Shown one piece after another: positions 42,771 to 51,311 of a stretch of DNA of 64,000 nt; within the stretch, counting starts at the first letter, position 1, and the number at the start of each line of letters is the position of its first letter. The stretch comes from Vulcanimicrobium sp035943995 (GTDB taxonomy: Bacteria > Vulcanimicrobiota > Vulcanimicrobiia > Vulcanimicrobiales > Vulcanimicrobiaceae), in NCBI GenBank assembly GCA_035943995.1, contig DASZBS010000101.1, positions 6,881 through 70,880 of the forward strand, read 5' to 3'. Under the pieces are notes generated by a model that did no database searches, had not been told where the DNA came from, and saw nothing but the letters and a program-made list of their open reading frames with translations. The translations under genes were made by a program, and so were the position numbers.

Positions 42771-43151
42771 ATGTATCATGCTGTCCGCGCGCTATCGGTA
42801 GCGTGCATCGCGGTGTTCTCGCTGGCCGCCTGCGGCGGCGGCGCCACCGTTCCCGCGGCGAAGCCCGGAACGGTCGTTCCCGGCAACCAAGGACGGCACG
42901 TTCGCTCGATTCCGTGCACGCCCGATTCCGACGGGTATTGCTACGTCCTGTTGTCCCATGCCAACCGCCACACCCCGTGCGGTGACGGGAATTACTCTGC
43001 CGTCAACTCCTGGCACTACGAGGTGTACAACAGCACCACGGATCTCGGCGAGTACATCCACGTCACGACGCTCGATTGCAACAACGAAACTACCGACACC
43101 TGGGATCCTCAGGATCCCGCCGTCCAATACAGCGACCCCAATCTTCCGTAA
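42771..43151 (+). CDS. small lipoprotein of unknown function
   Basis: This 126-aa protein starts at ATG 42771 with GAGGTG seven bases upstream. A lipobox ends the signal peptide (RALSVACIAVFSLAACGGG). The mature part has several cysteines and the polar stretch DSDGYCYVLLSHANRHTPCGDGNYS, then WHYEVYNSTTDLGEYIHVTTLDC. No family is recognised. Longer frames upstream would bury the signal peptide. Confidence 0.7.
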   Translation: MYHAVRALSVACIAVFSLAACGGGATVPAAKPGTVVPGNQGRHVRSIPCTPDSDGYCYVLLSHANRHTPCGDGNYSAVNSWHYEVYNSTTDLGEYIHVTTLDCNNETTDTWDPQDPAVQYSDPNLP

Positions 43152-43163
43152 GTAGCGCGAATG

Positions 43164-43192
43164 CGGCGCCGCCCGTCATGAGCGGCGCCGCG
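43164..43192. terminator. GC-rich hairpin between convergent genes
   Basis: Two copies of GCGGCGCCGC flank a 9-base loop between the lipoprotein stop and the stop of the convergent hydrolase. The stem is strong but has no T-run on either side, so it may act as a bidirectional terminator or barrier. Confidence 0.45.
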
Positions 43193-43204
43193 CGTGAGCT
43201 CGGC

Positions 43205-44017
43205 TTAGCGGCCCGCTCCGTATGCGATCGCGAACGGGCCGGTCCGCGCGAACGGCGCGAACGCGTTCTCGCGTTGCGCGAGGCGGTCTGCGACCGCCCA
43301 CAGCACTGCGGCGTTCGCGCCGAGTCCGATGTGGCTCGCGCCGATCACTTCGATGTTCTCCGTGCGCGCGTTCGTTTTCAGAACCGAGGAGCGCCAGCTC
43401 ACGACGCCGTCGATCTTCGACCAGATCGACGTGGACGGCATCGGCAGGTCGCCGGCCAGCGCGTCGAGCTCGTGCGCGATCTGCTCGCCGTTGTCCCACG
43501 GACCTTCGCCGCTGACGAACTCATAGACGTCGCTGATGTTGCTCGCGTTGGGGTTGCGCGAGAACGGACTGCCCAAGGTGATGACGGATCGCACGGCGTC
43601 GGGCATCGAGAGCGCGAGGTCGCGCGCGTACACGCCGCCGAGGCTCCAGCCGATGACGGTGGCTTTCTTGCCGGTCTTCTCGTGGATCGTGCGCAGCCGT
43701 TCGCGCAGCTTCGCGCGCATCCGCGTGACGCCGCCGAGGTTACGGCCGAGCTCCCAGCCGTACGTGTCGTAGCCGAGCGTCGTCAGGAAGCGGCGCAGCA
43801 GGCTCGTCGAGATGTCGCTGACGAGAAAGCCCGGCAGCACGAGAACGGGATGTCCGTCGCCGCGCGGAGCGGCGAGCAGCAGTGGCGACGCGGCGAGCGC
43901 GAAGCCGATCTCCCAGAACGCGCGGTACTCCGCGAGCCACAGCAGCTTCGACGGCGGACGAAGCCCTCGGTGGCTCGGTGCCGTCGAACCGGCGAAGTTC
44001 CAACTGCCTGCGGTCAT
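43205..44017 (-). CDS. lipase-like alpha/beta hydrolase
   Basis: This 270-aa hydrolase shows HPVLVLPGFLVSDISTSLLRRFLTTLGYDTYGWELGRN, with the oxyanion region PGF. The nucleophile motif VIGWSLGGVYARDLAL is followed by ITLGSPFSRNP, and a late His lies in VIGASHIGLG. The pattern fits secreted or membrane lipases/esterases. There is no clear signal peptide, only a hydrophobic stretch at about 33-50. It stands alone on the minus strand. Confidence 0.85.
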   Translation of the reverse strand: MTAGSWNFAGSTAPSHRGLRPPSKLLWLAEYRAFWEIGFALAASPLLLAAPRGDGHPVLVLPGFLVSDISTSLLRRFLTTLGYDTYGWELGRNLGGVTRMRAKLRERLRTIHEKTGKKATVIGWSLGGVYARDLALSMPDAVRSVITLGSPFSRNPNASNISDVYEFVSGEGPWDNGEQIAHELDALAGDLPMPSTSIWSKIDGVVSWRSSVLKTNARTENIEVIGASHIGLGANAAVLWAVADRLAQRENAFAPFARTGPFAIAYGAGR

Positions 44018-44170
44018 GCGAAATCAACCGTTCTCATCATCAGGTTCGTTCCCCGCCGCGTGTGCTGCGAACCGTAGTTCGCGCTCGCTTGCATTCGCCA
44101 AGCGAGCGGAGTCGCACTCTTTCCGGCGCCAGAGGTCTCAGGGCAGGAGCGACTTCGCCCCTATGGTGGC

Positions 44171-44212
44171 ATTATTCTTCTATTTAACTCGCAAATATGC
44201 TAGAATAATAGC
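44171..44212. promoter_or_regulatory. AT-rich operator/promoter region of the hipB-like gene
   Basis: ATTATTCT (44171-44178) and AGAATAAT (44202-44209) form a widely spaced inverted repeat, and GCTA-N6-TAGC sits directly before the start codon. TAGAAT (44201-44206) can serve as a -10. AT-rich DNA here is unusual for the window and suits autoregulation by the encoded HTH protein. Confidence 0.5.
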
Positions 44213-44527
44213 ATGGCCAAGCGGATAGCCTTGCTGCTCCCGCCGATGGAGCGCCGGCTTTCGCGGCTCGGTGAACGCATCCGCAAAGCAAGGCTGAGGC
44301 GCCGGCTCTCGGCAAAACTCGTCGCAGAACGGGCAGGCATGTCCGTGACAACGCTTCGGAACGTTGAGCACGGCGGCATGGGCGTCACGATCGGCGCGTA
44401 CGCTGCCATTCTGCACGTGCTCGGGCTGGCCGGCGATCTCGATGCGGTCGCGGCGGTCGATATCCTCGGTCGTGATCTCCAGGACGCGGCCTTGCCGCGT
44501 AGCGCACGGACAAGAAGCGAGTCGTGA
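44213..44527 (+). CDS. HipB-like XRE-family antitoxin
   Basis: This 104-aa protein has an HTH of the XRE type: LGERIRKARLRRRLSAKLVAERAGMSVTTLRNVEHGGMGVTIGAYAAILHVLGL. An Asp-rich tail follows (GRDLQDAALPR). This is the layout of HipB antitoxins that partner HipA kinases. The next frame, overlapping by ATGA, is only the end of a HipA. The antitoxin is therefore an orphan here. Confidence 0.8.
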   Translation: MAKRIALLLPPMERRLSRLGERIRKARLRRRLSAKLVAERAGMSVTTLRNVEHGGMGVTIGAYAAILHVLGLAGDLDAVAAVDILGRDLQDAALPRSARTRSES

Positions 44528-44760
44528 TGGAAGGCGGTCTCGTACGATCCGTCGCTCCGTATTTTCGGGTCAAAGCCGCTCAAGCGACGTCGATCATCGA
44601 CCGCGTTTCGGATGTCGTAGGCGGCTGGAGTGATCTTGCGGACGAACTCGGGATCAAGCGAAGTGAGCAAGGCGAGATGGCTGATGCGTTCACGACGGGC
44701 GGTTGCGGCCCAGGCGGTCGTGGCTCGACACCCAGTCGCCGTGGAGGATCGCGCCGGTGA
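44524..44760 (+). pseudogene. HipA C-terminal remnant
   Basis: The frame after hipB encodes SVAPYFRVKAAQATSIIDRVSDVVGGWSDLADELGI...EMADAF. It resembles the last 50 or so residues of HipA Ser/Thr kinases. The kinase core is absent. Beyond about 44700 the frame continues as antisense of the HMG-CoA reductase gene, so the real coding remnant is short. It is evidence of a deleted toxin. Confidence 0.6.
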
Positions 44761-45889
44761 GCGACGTCTCGCCCGCGAGCACCACTGCGGCGCAGATCTC
44801 GGCGAACTTGTCGGCCTTGCCGTTGCCGTAGCAGCCCAGCATCTCGAGGCATTCGCGCTGCGTCGCGAGGCCGGTGCCGCCGCCGTACGTCGCGACGATC
44901 AGCGACGTGAGCGTGATCGACCAGTAATAGTCCTGGTTCGGCAGCAGCTGCGTGTACGTCACCGCCGCGTGCGACTCGGCGACGTTCGCGACGTCTTGCC
45001 CCGTCGCGATGAACATCGCGGTCAATCCGTTCGCCGCGTGGGCGCCGTTGTTCGCCGCACCGACCATGAACGCGCCCGCCATCGAGATCTGGCGGTGGTG
45101 GAAAAGCTCCGCGGTGTCGACGCCCATCATGCGCTTGAACACGTCGCGCTTGATGACGGCCTCGGCGACGACGCGCTTGCCGCGCGTGAGCAACATGTTG
45201 ATCTGCGAGTGCTTCTTGTCGGTGTCGATGTTGCCCGACAGCAGATAGGTCATCCGCTCGCGTTCGGGATAGTTCGCCATGATCCACTCGCACGCGGCGA
45301 GCGTCGCTTTGCCCGTCATGTTCTGGCCGGCCGCGTCGCCGGTGGTGTAGTTCATGCGCAGGTAGCGCAGCGGCCCGAGCGCGTACTGGCCGATGTTCTG
45401 CAGTTTGCCGGTGCGCGTCGTGGTCTCAGCGGCCGCCTTGATCTCGGCGAAATGCTGCTCGATCCAGCCGCCAAGCTCGCGCGCCGCGAGCGCGTCCTCG
45501 CAGATGAACACGGGCGCGCGCTGCATCGAGTGCTCGACGACCGTCGTCTTCACGCCGCCGCATTCGGTCAGCAGCTGCATCCCGCGGTTGTAGCTCGCGA
45601 CGAGCGTCCCTTCGGTCGTCGCGAGCGGGACGTAGAAATCGCCCTGTGCGTGCTCGCCGTTGATGCGCAGCGGGCCGGCGATGCCGATCGGCACCTGCGC
45701 GACGCCGGCGAAGTTCTCGACATTGCCCCGCAGCAGGCCGGGGTCGAACGAGTGCTTCCCGACGTGCGCCAGCTCGGCGCCGGTTTGCTCGCGCACGAAG
45801 TCGCGACGCGACGCTGCCTGGTCGTCGGTGTAGTCGTCGTCGCGGTCGCGCGGGATCTTCGGCGACGACGTGACCGTGCGATCGTTCAT
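44690..45889 (-). CDS. hmgA: HMG-CoA reductase, class I
   Basis: This 399-aa NADPH-dependent reductase makes mevalonate from HMG-CoA. Class I signatures are ENFAGVAQVPIGIAGPLRI, PLATTEGTLVASYNRG (catalytic Glu), NYTTGDAAGQNM (Asp) and NIDTDKKHSQINMLLTRGKRVVAEAVI (Lys). TYGGGTGL and the late catalytic His in GDWVSSHDRLGRNR complete the set. ATG 45889 overlaps the GNAT stop (ATGA), so it ends the PHA-type operon. Class I enzymes are typical of archaea and eukaryotes and rarer in bacteria, so transfer is possible. Confidence 0.95.
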   Translation of the reverse strand: MNDRTVTSSPKIPRDRDDDYTDDQAASRRDFVREQTGAELAHVGKHSFDPGLLRGNVENFAGVAQVPIGIAGPLRINGEHAQGDFYVPLATTEGTLVASYNRGMQLLTECGGVKTTVVEHSMQRAPVFICEDALAARELGGWIEQHFAEIKAAAETTTRTGKLQNIGQYALGPLRYLRMNYTTGDAAGQNMTGKATLAACEWIMANYPERERMTYLLSGNIDTDKKHSQINMLLTRGKRVVAEAVIKRDVFKRMMGVDTAELFHHRQISMAGAFMVGAANNGAHAANGLTAMFIATGQDVANVAESHAAVTYTQLLPNQDYYWSITLTSLIVATYGGGTGLATQRECLEMLGCYGNGKADKFAEICAAVVLAGETSLTGAILHGDWVSSHDRLGRNRPS

Positions 45890-46488
45890 GACTCGTCGAC
45901 GTCCTCCGCGGACAGCCCGTACGCCGCGGCGCGCGTGCGAAAGCGCTCGACGTCCAGGCTCAGGATCACGAGGTCGTGCTTGACGCCGGCTTCGTCCTTG
46001 ACGTGGTCGCGTAGCAGCGCCTCGGCGCGATAGCCCATGGTCTCGAACACGGTGACGGCGCCGATCTGATCGGGCGTCATGTGCGCGACCAGCTTCTCGA
46101 CGCCCGTCCCGACCGCGAGCTCGCCGGCGGCGGTGCTCAGCACGCGCCCCAAACCCTGACCGCGCGCCGCGCGCGCGACGACGATGCGCAGCTCGGCTAC
46201 GTGCGGCGACCACGACAGCGGATCGCGCACGATCGTCGCGCAGCCGAGCACGTCGCCGCCGCGAAACGCGAGCAGCGTCGTCATCGCGCCGCGCTCGATC
46301 TCGTTCATCCACGCGGCGAGGACTTTCGGGTGCGTGATGTCGCGCGGCAAGAACAGCAGGTCGTGCGGCGGCAGCTCGCGCGCGAAGGCGAGCACGGCGG
46401 CCTCGTCGCCGGCGCGCATGAACTGCAGCTCTACGTCGCCGCCGCTGAGTGAGACGGTGCGCGGATACGCCGCGACGTCGGCGGTCAT
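45886..46488 (-). CDS. GNAT-family N-acetyltransferase
   Basis: This 200-aa acetyltransferase shows VELQFMRAGDEAAVLAFARELPPHDLLFLPRD, AELRIVVARAARGQGLGRVLSTAAGELAV (RGQGLGRV acetyl-CoA loop) and AVTVFETMGYRAEALLRDHVKD. It overlaps phaC upstream and the reductase gene downstream by four bases each. The substrate is unknown, but the context suggests a role tied to acyl-CoA metabolism or its control. Confidence 0.85.
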   Translation of the reverse strand: MTADVAAYPRTVSLSGGDVELQFMRAGDEAAVLAFARELPPHDLLFLPRDITHPKVLAAWMNEIERGAMTTLLAFRGGDVLGCATIVRDPLSWSPHVAELRIVVARAARGQGLGRVLSTAAGELAVGTGVEKLVAHMTPDQIGAVTVFETMGYRAEALLRDHVKDEAGVKHDLVILSLDVERFRTRAAAYGLSAEDVDES

Positions 46489-47543
46489 ACCGAGCGCACC
46501 CCGAGCCACGCGTCGAGTTTCGGCCACAAGCGCTTCACCGCGTTCGGCCCCGCGACCAGGCTGACGTGGCCGCCTTTGAGCACGATCTCTTGCTTGTCGG
46601 TCGAGCCGACGTGCCCGATCAGCGGCTTGGCCGCGTCGTACGGCACGATGTGATCGTGCTCGGCCATTGCGTGCAGCAGCGGCGCGGTGATCGCGCGCAG
46701 GTCGGCGCGCTTGCCGCCGACCACGAGCTCGTTCTTGTGCAACCGGTTCTCCCAGATCAGCTCTTTGATCGTCTCGCGAAAGTATTCGCCGGCCAGCGGC
46801 AGCGTGTCGGTGGACCAGCGCTCGAACGCGCGGTACGAGCGCACGAAGCTCTCGTCCCACATGTTCTCCCAGAGCTGGAGCTGGCCGGCGATGCGCGTCG
46901 CCGGGCGCAGCATGTCGAACGACGTGAAGATCAGCTCCGAAGGCACGTTGCCGGTGGCGTCGACGAGCTTGTCGACGTCGAAGTAGCGCCGGTCCGACCA
47001 CTTCGCGAACAGCTCCATGCGGCTGAAGTCGATCGGCGTCGTGAAGCACACGAGGTTGGTGATGCGGTCCTGCGGGTGCAGCGCGGCGTAGATCACCGAC
47101 AGCACGCCGCCCATGCAGTAGCCGAGCACCGTGATGTCGTCGACGCCGCTGTCGTCGCGCACGATCTGCACGCACTCGGGGATGAAGCGCATCGTGTAGT
47201 CTTCGAAGCGCAGCCCGCTGTCGGCCGCGACCGGCGGGCTCCAGTCGATCAGGTACACGTCGTACCCTGCGCGCAGCAGGTATTCGACGAAGCTCTGGCC
47301 TTTGGTGAGATCGAGGATGTAGCCGCGGTTGCTCGTCGCCATCACGATGAGGATCGGGATGCGATAGATCTCGTCGGCCAGCGGCCGGTAATGATAGAGA
47401 TGAAGCGTGCCGCGGTCGAGCAGCACGTCCTTGGGCGTCGGGCCGACGGCGGGCGCCGGCGAAGCCAGGTAGTCGAGGCCTTTGAGGCTGCGCTGGATCG
47501 CGCGCTGGACCTCGTCCTGAATTCGCTCGGCGGTGGGGTTCAC
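46485..47543 (-). CDS. phaC: class III poly(3-hydroxyalkanoate) synthase, PhaC subunit
   Basis: This 352-aa synthase polymerises hydroxyacyl-CoA. The length and the lipase-like box fit class III PhaC, which needs PhaE. The nucleophile is Cys143 in VLGYCMGGVLS, with Asp in HDHIVPYD and His in KGGHVSLVAG. NRGYILDL and YDVYLIDWSPP are also conserved. The start is GTG 47543, 14 bp after the PhaE-like gene. With the phasin at 39.0 kb the organism probably stores PHA, although phaA and phaB are not in this window. Confidence 0.95.
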   Translation of the reverse strand: MNPTAERIQDEVQRAIQRSLKGLDYLASPAPAVGPTPKDVLLDRGTLHLYHYRPLADEIYRIPILIVMATSNRGYILDLTKGQSFVEYLLRAGYDVYLIDWSPPVAADSGLRFEDYTMRFIPECVQIVRDDSGVDDITVLGYCMGGVLSVIYAALHPQDRITNLVCFTTPIDFSRMELFAKWSDRRYFDVDKLVDATGNVPSELIFTSFDMLRPATRIAGQLQLWENMWDESFVRSYRAFERWSTDTLPLAGEYFRETIKELIWENRLHKNELVVGGKRADLRAITAPLLHAMAEHDHIVPYDAAKPLIGHVGSTDKQEIVLKGGHVSLVAGPNAVKRLWPKLDAWLGVRSV

Positions 47544-47557
47544 GTCCTTCGACCGGC

Positions 47558-47971
47558 TCAGGACTGGGCGTCGACTGGCGGGCTTTTCGTGCGGGGCGGA
47601 CGCGGTCGCGCCGGCGCCGCGGCGGGTGCCGTAGCCGCCGTCGTTGCGCCCGCGTCACCGCGCGGTGCTTCGGCGATGCGTTCGAGCAGCGCCGTGATGC
47701 GGTCGAGCCGCGATTCCAGGCCGCCGATGCGCTCCGCGATGGCGAGTACTTCCGCGCGGCTCGGTAAGTTCGCGGTCGCGAGATAGGTCGTCATGAACTG
47801 CTTCATCGTGTCTTGCAGCTTGAGCATGCCGCCCATCGCGCCGTGCATCGAGCTGCTGTACTCGTCGGTCGCCATCGTCTTGTTGGCGAGCGCGTTGACG
47901 TTGGTCTCCCACTGTGAGAGCATGTCGCGCCACAGCGCCATCGGGTCGGGGGTTTTGTCGTTGTCCGCCAC
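47558..47971 (-). CDS. phaE: PhaE/PhaR-like synthase subunit
   Basis: This 137-aa protein has a helical PhaE-like core: MALWRDMLSQWETNVNALANKTMATDEYSSSMHGAMGGMLKLQ, then MKQFMTTYLATANLPSRAEVLAIAERIGGLESRLDRI, which looks like a coiled coil. An Ala/Pro-rich tail follows. Classical PhaE is about 350 aa, so this is a short form close in size to PhaR. It sits directly upstream of phaC, as expected for the partner subunit. Confidence 0.82.
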   Translation of the reverse strand: MADNDKTPDPMALWRDMLSQWETNVNALANKTMATDEYSSSMHGAMGGMLKLQDTMKQFMTTYLATANLPSRAEVLAIAERIGGLESRLDRITALLERIAEAPRGDAGATTAATAPAAAPARPRPPRTKSPPVDAQS

Positions 47972-47972
47972 G

Positions 47973-49667
47973 TCAGACGTGCGCCGTCTCGCCGGTGCGG
48001 CGCTTCGCCTCTTCCTCGTAGAGCGCGGTCTTGAGGATCTTGCCGACCGCCGTCTTCGGCAGCGCGTCGCGGAACTCGATCACCGAGATCATCTCGTGCT
48101 TGCCGAGCTTGTCCTTGAGGAACTCCTTGAGCTCACCGATCGAGAACGCCGCCGCGCCCTTCTTGAGCGCGATGAACGCTTTGGGCGACTGGCCGCGGTA
48201 CTCGTCGGGGATGCCGATCACCGAGACTTCCGCGACGTCCGGGTGCGTGTAGATCGCCTCTTCGATGTTGCGCGGGTACACGTTGAAGCCGCCGCACAGC
48301 AGCATGTCCTTGATGCGGTCGACGATGAACACGAAGCCGTCGTCGTCCATGTACGCGACGTCGCCGGTGCGGAAGAATCCGTCGCCAGTCATCGAGTCCT
48401 GGGTCGCCTGCTCGTTCTTCCAGTAGCCTTTCATCACGTTGGGGCCCTGGATGCAGATTTCGCCGCGCTCGCCCGGCGGGACGTACTGCGTCGGGTCCTG
48501 GACGCTTGCGAACTTCAGCATCACGCGCGGAACCGGGATGCCGCACGAGCCGCCTTTGCGCATGCCGCGCATCGGCGTGAACGTGCCGGACGGCGACGTC
48601 TCGGTCATCCCCCAGCCCTCGTTCACCTCGGCGCCCGTGACTTTCTTGAACTGCTGCTGCACCTCGACCGGCAGCGGCGCGCCGCCCGACGCGCAATACT
48701 TCAACGCGGTCAGGTCGAGCTCGCCAAGGCCCGGATGTGCCAGCAGCGCGGTGTACATCGTCGGGACGCCCATGAAAATCGTGATCTTCTTCGCAGCGAG
48801 GTCTTTTATGACGGCATCCAGGTCGAAGCGGATGTGGATGACGGACTCCGCGCCGAGCTCCATGCACAGCAGCATGCACGCGCTGAGCGAGTAGATGTGG
48901 AACAGCGGCAGCACCAGCAGACAGCGCTCTTCGCCGGGAATCAGCACCGGCGGGTCGAGCTTCGTCGTCTCCATGTACTGGCTCATCGCGGCCGTGAGGT
49001 TGGCGTGCGTGAGCATCGCGCCTTTCGGCAATCCGGTCGTGCCGCCGGTGTACTGCAGCACGGCGATGGTCTCGGCCGGATCGCCGAACGGATGCTGCTC
49101 ATACTTGCCGTCGTTGGCGATCAGCGCCTGAAACGAGACGCGCCCGCCGGTGTCCGGTGCAGCGCCGCCGGTGAGGCCGGCGAAGTCGGGGAAGCCCGCG
49201 AGATCGTCGAGACCGCCGACGACGAGCGTCTTCAACCCGGCGTGTCCGACGAGCGCTTCCATCTGCGGCAGCAGCATCGGCAGGTCGAGCGTCACGAGGA
49301 TTTGCGTCTCGCTGTCTTCCACTTTGTGCGCGAGCACTTGCGCGGCATCGAGCGGCGAGTAGTTCACCACCGTACCGCCGGCTTTGAGCACACCGAAGAA
49401 CGCGACCATGTAGTGCGGCGTGTTCGGCAGGTACAGCCCCACGTGCACGCCCGGCCGCACGCCCAATTGCTGGAATCCCTTCGCCGCGCGGTTCGCGAGC
49501 GCGTTCAGCTGGCGGTACGTCGCGCGGCGCCCCATGAACTCGATCGCGGGACGGTCGGCGAAGCGCCCCGCAGCCCGGTCCAGGATCTCGTACACGGCGC
49601 CGAGCGCGAGCGGCGCGTCCCAGCGGGCGGGCGCGGGATACGATTTGACCCAAGGCGTGTCGTTCAT
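47973..49667 (-). CDS. long-chain fatty-acid-CoA ligase (AMP-binding)
   Basis: This 564-aa ANL-family ligase activates fatty acids to acyl-CoA through an acyl-AMP. The P-loop-like motif VLQYTGGTTGLPKGAMLTHANL, the A5 motif EGWGMTETSPSG, FRTGDVAYMDDDGFVFIVDRIKDML and the C-terminal lysine in LPKTAVGKILKTAL are intact. ATG 49667 has CAGGAG 6 bases upstream. It precedes the PhaE-like gene by 1 bp. It may feed beta-oxidation intermediates to the PHA synthase. Confidence 0.94.
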   Translation of the reverse strand: MNDTPWVKSYPAPARWDAPLALGAVYEILDRAAGRFADRPAIEFMGRRATYRQLNALANRAAKGFQQLGVRPGVHVGLYLPNTPHYMVAFFGVLKAGGTVVNYSPLDAAQVLAHKVEDSETQILVTLDLPMLLPQMEALVGHAGLKTLVVGGLDDLAGFPDFAGLTGGAAPDTGGRVSFQALIANDGKYEQHPFGDPAETIAVLQYTGGTTGLPKGAMLTHANLTAAMSQYMETTKLDPPVLIPGEERCLLVLPLFHIYSLSACMLLCMELGAESVIHIRFDLDAVIKDLAAKKITIFMGVPTMYTALLAHPGLGELDLTALKYCASGGAPLPVEVQQQFKKVTGAEVNEGWGMTETSPSGTFTPMRGMRKGGSCGIPVPRVMLKFASVQDPTQYVPPGERGEICIQGPNVMKGYWKNEQATQDSMTGDGFFRTGDVAYMDDDGFVFIVDRIKDMLLCGGFNVYPRNIEEAIYTHPDVAEVSVIGIPDEYRGQSPKAFIALKKGAAAFSIGELKEFLKDKLGKHEMISVIEFRDALPKTAVGKILKTALYEEEAKRRTGETAHV

Positions 49668-50554
49668 GGGCTCTCCTGAGCGTGCGCGGCGATGGCGTCG
49701 ATGATGCGGGGCCACACTTCTCGTGGAAAAGAGTGGCCCATTCCTTCGATGAGGACCAGGCGCGCGCCGGGGACGGCGCTCGCCGTGGCGTGGCCGTGCT
49801 CGTCGGGGACCAGCGGGTCGGCGGTCCCGTGGATCACCAGCGTGGGCGCCTTGACGGCGCGCTGCACCTTCTTGCGGTTGCCGGACGCGATGATGGCCAG
49901 CATCTGGCGCGCGACGCCCGGCGGGTTGATCCCGCGGTCGTACGATGCGGCGCCTTGCCGGGCAGTGCGTTCGGCGTTGAACGGAAAATGCTCGCCGGCG
50001 AGCACGCGCCACGTCGCGACGTACTCGCGCACGTAGCCCTCACGGTCTAGCGGCACTTTCTTGCCGAGCGCCGCGAGCGCGCGCGGTCTGGGCCCCGGCA
50101 GCCGCGGGTCGCCCGTCGGCGCCATGATCGACGTCAGCGAACGGACGCGCGCGGGGTACAGGACCGCGAACTCTTGCGCGATCGCGCCGCCCATCGACGC
50201 GCCGACGATATGCGCGCTGCGGATGCCGAGCGCGTCCATCAGCCCGGCGGTATCCGCCGCCATGTCGCGCAGCGTGTACGGCACGCGAAACTTGATGCGC
50301 GTCGTCTGCGCGAGCATCATCTCCGCGAAGCTCGGCGTGCGCGCTTTCGGAAACCGCGTCGACATGCCGATGTCGCGGTTGTCGAACCGCACGACCCAGA
50401 AACCGCGCGCGGCGAGCAGCGCGCAGAACTCGTCGTCCCACACGATCATCTGCGCCGCGAGCCCCATGATCAGCACGAGCGGCGGGTTCGCCTGGTCGCC
50501 GAACGTCTCGTAGCAGAGCTGGATGCCGTTCGACGGCGCGAACGCGGCGCTCAC
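49664..50554 (-). CDS. alpha/beta hydrolase, enol-lactonase-like
   Basis: This 296-aa hydrolase shows IQLCYETFGDQANPPLVLIMGLAAQMIVWDDEF, the nucleophile elbow IVGASMGGAIAQEFA, Asp in HGTADPLVPDEHG and His in IEGMGHSFP. The family includes 3-oxoadipate enol-lactonase and many esterases, and the substrate is open. GTG 50554 overlaps the upstream GNAT stop (GTGA). Its own stop overlaps the ligase start (ATGA). Confidence 0.88.
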   Translation of the reverse strand: MSAAFAPSNGIQLCYETFGDQANPPLVLIMGLAAQMIVWDDEFCALLAARGFWVVRFDNRDIGMSTRFPKARTPSFAEMMLAQTTRIKFRVPYTLRDMAADTAGLMDALGIRSAHIVGASMGGAIAQEFAVLYPARVRSLTSIMAPTGDPRLPGPRPRALAALGKKVPLDREGYVREYVATWRVLAGEHFPFNAERTARQGAASYDRGINPPGVARQMLAIIASGNRKKVQRAVKAPTLVIHGTADPLVPDEHGHATASAVPGARLVLIEGMGHSFPREVWPRIIDAIAAHAQESP

Positions 50555-51024
50555 GGTGCCGCGGCTTCCTCGTCGGCAGTAAGTGGGAGCACCCAGTGCT
50601 GCGTCGCGCCTTCGGCTTCGTCGACGTGAAAGCCCGCGCGGCGAGCGAGGTGCACGAACGCGTGGTTCTCGCGCAGCGCGCATGCGACCAGCCGCCGCAG
50701 CCCGCGCGCTTTCACGCGCTCGATCAGCTCTTCCAGCAGCGCGGTGCCGACGCCGACATGGCGGGTGCCGCGCGCCACGACGATCGCGAGCTCCGCCGAC
50801 TCCGTGTCCAGCAGCACAGCGTGCGCGGCGCCGAGCGGAACGGTCCCGTCGAAGGCGATCACGCCGATCGTGTCGGCGCGGTCTTCGACGAATCGGTGCA
50901 CCTCTTCCGGGTCGAAGTGGTCGACGAGGTGGAAGAAGCGGCAGTAGCGATCCTCGGCGGTGGTCGACTCGAGGATCGTGCGGTACGCTTCTTCGTCGGA
51001 CGGTGCGATCGGTCGCACGAGCAT
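50551..51024 (-). CDS. GNAT-family N-acetyltransferase
   Basis: This 157-aa acetyltransferase shows LVRPIAPSDEEAYRTILESTTAEDRYCRFFH, AELAIVVARGTRHVGVGTALLEELIERVKARGL and ENHAFVHLARRAGF. The first segment resembles the GNAT domain of Pat-type protein acetyltransferases, but the cyclic-nucleotide or ligase domains are absent. It is the first gene of the PHA/lipid operon. Pat-like acetyltransferases can modify acyl-CoA ligases such as the one downstream, which is an attractive but unproven link. Confidence 0.86.
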   Translation of the reverse strand: MLVRPIAPSDEEAYRTILESTTAEDRYCRFFHLVDHFDPEEVHRFVEDRADTIGVIAFDGTVPLGAAHAVLLDTESAELAIVVARGTRHVGVGTALLEELIERVKARGLRRLVACALRENHAFVHLARRAGFHVDEAEGATQHWVLPLTADEEAAAP

Positions 51025-51311
51025 CGTGGTCGTTCCAGTTCTTGGACGGTAGGCGGCGACTCGGCGTCTTCGCCGAGCGACCTCGCGTGACCCGGCCGGC
51101 GTAGTTTCGCCTCGCGTCGGCGACGTCTTTTAGCTCTCAAAGACTGGTTCGCCTATCCTCTTGACCAAGCCGGTATTTTCGTTGTAGGTTACCACCAGGG
51201 TCGTTCGCCAGGTTCGTCCGTATGGGTGGGGCGCCGTTAACATAGGCGCCGCGTTTACGCGCAGATCTCGCGCTTTGCCCGACACCGCTCTGGCTGGGTG
51301 GAGATTTTGTC
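51025..51311. promoter_or_regulatory. divergent intergenic region between the PHA/lipid operon and the Rhs gene
   Basis: It contains a CTCGGCG-TCTT-CGCCGAG hairpin (51060-51077) just upstream of the leftward operon. A weak rightward promoter (TTGACC near 51158, TAGGTT after 18 bases) and a GGCGCC-N9-GGCGCC repeat about 85 bp before the Rhs start are also present. GGTGGAG lies 8 bases before GTG 51312. No further gene is visible. Confidence 0.4.

Noticed and set aside
44524..44760. Intact small partner gene for the HipB-like antitoxin
   Set aside because: Only the first 55 or so codons look like HipA. The rest is antisense to the reductase gene, so I call it a remnant.
44690..46312. 540-aa reading of the HMG-CoA reductase frame
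   Set aside because: The extra N-terminal part is antisense-like and overlaps the GNAT gene. ATG 45889 with the ATGA overlap gives the normal class I core.
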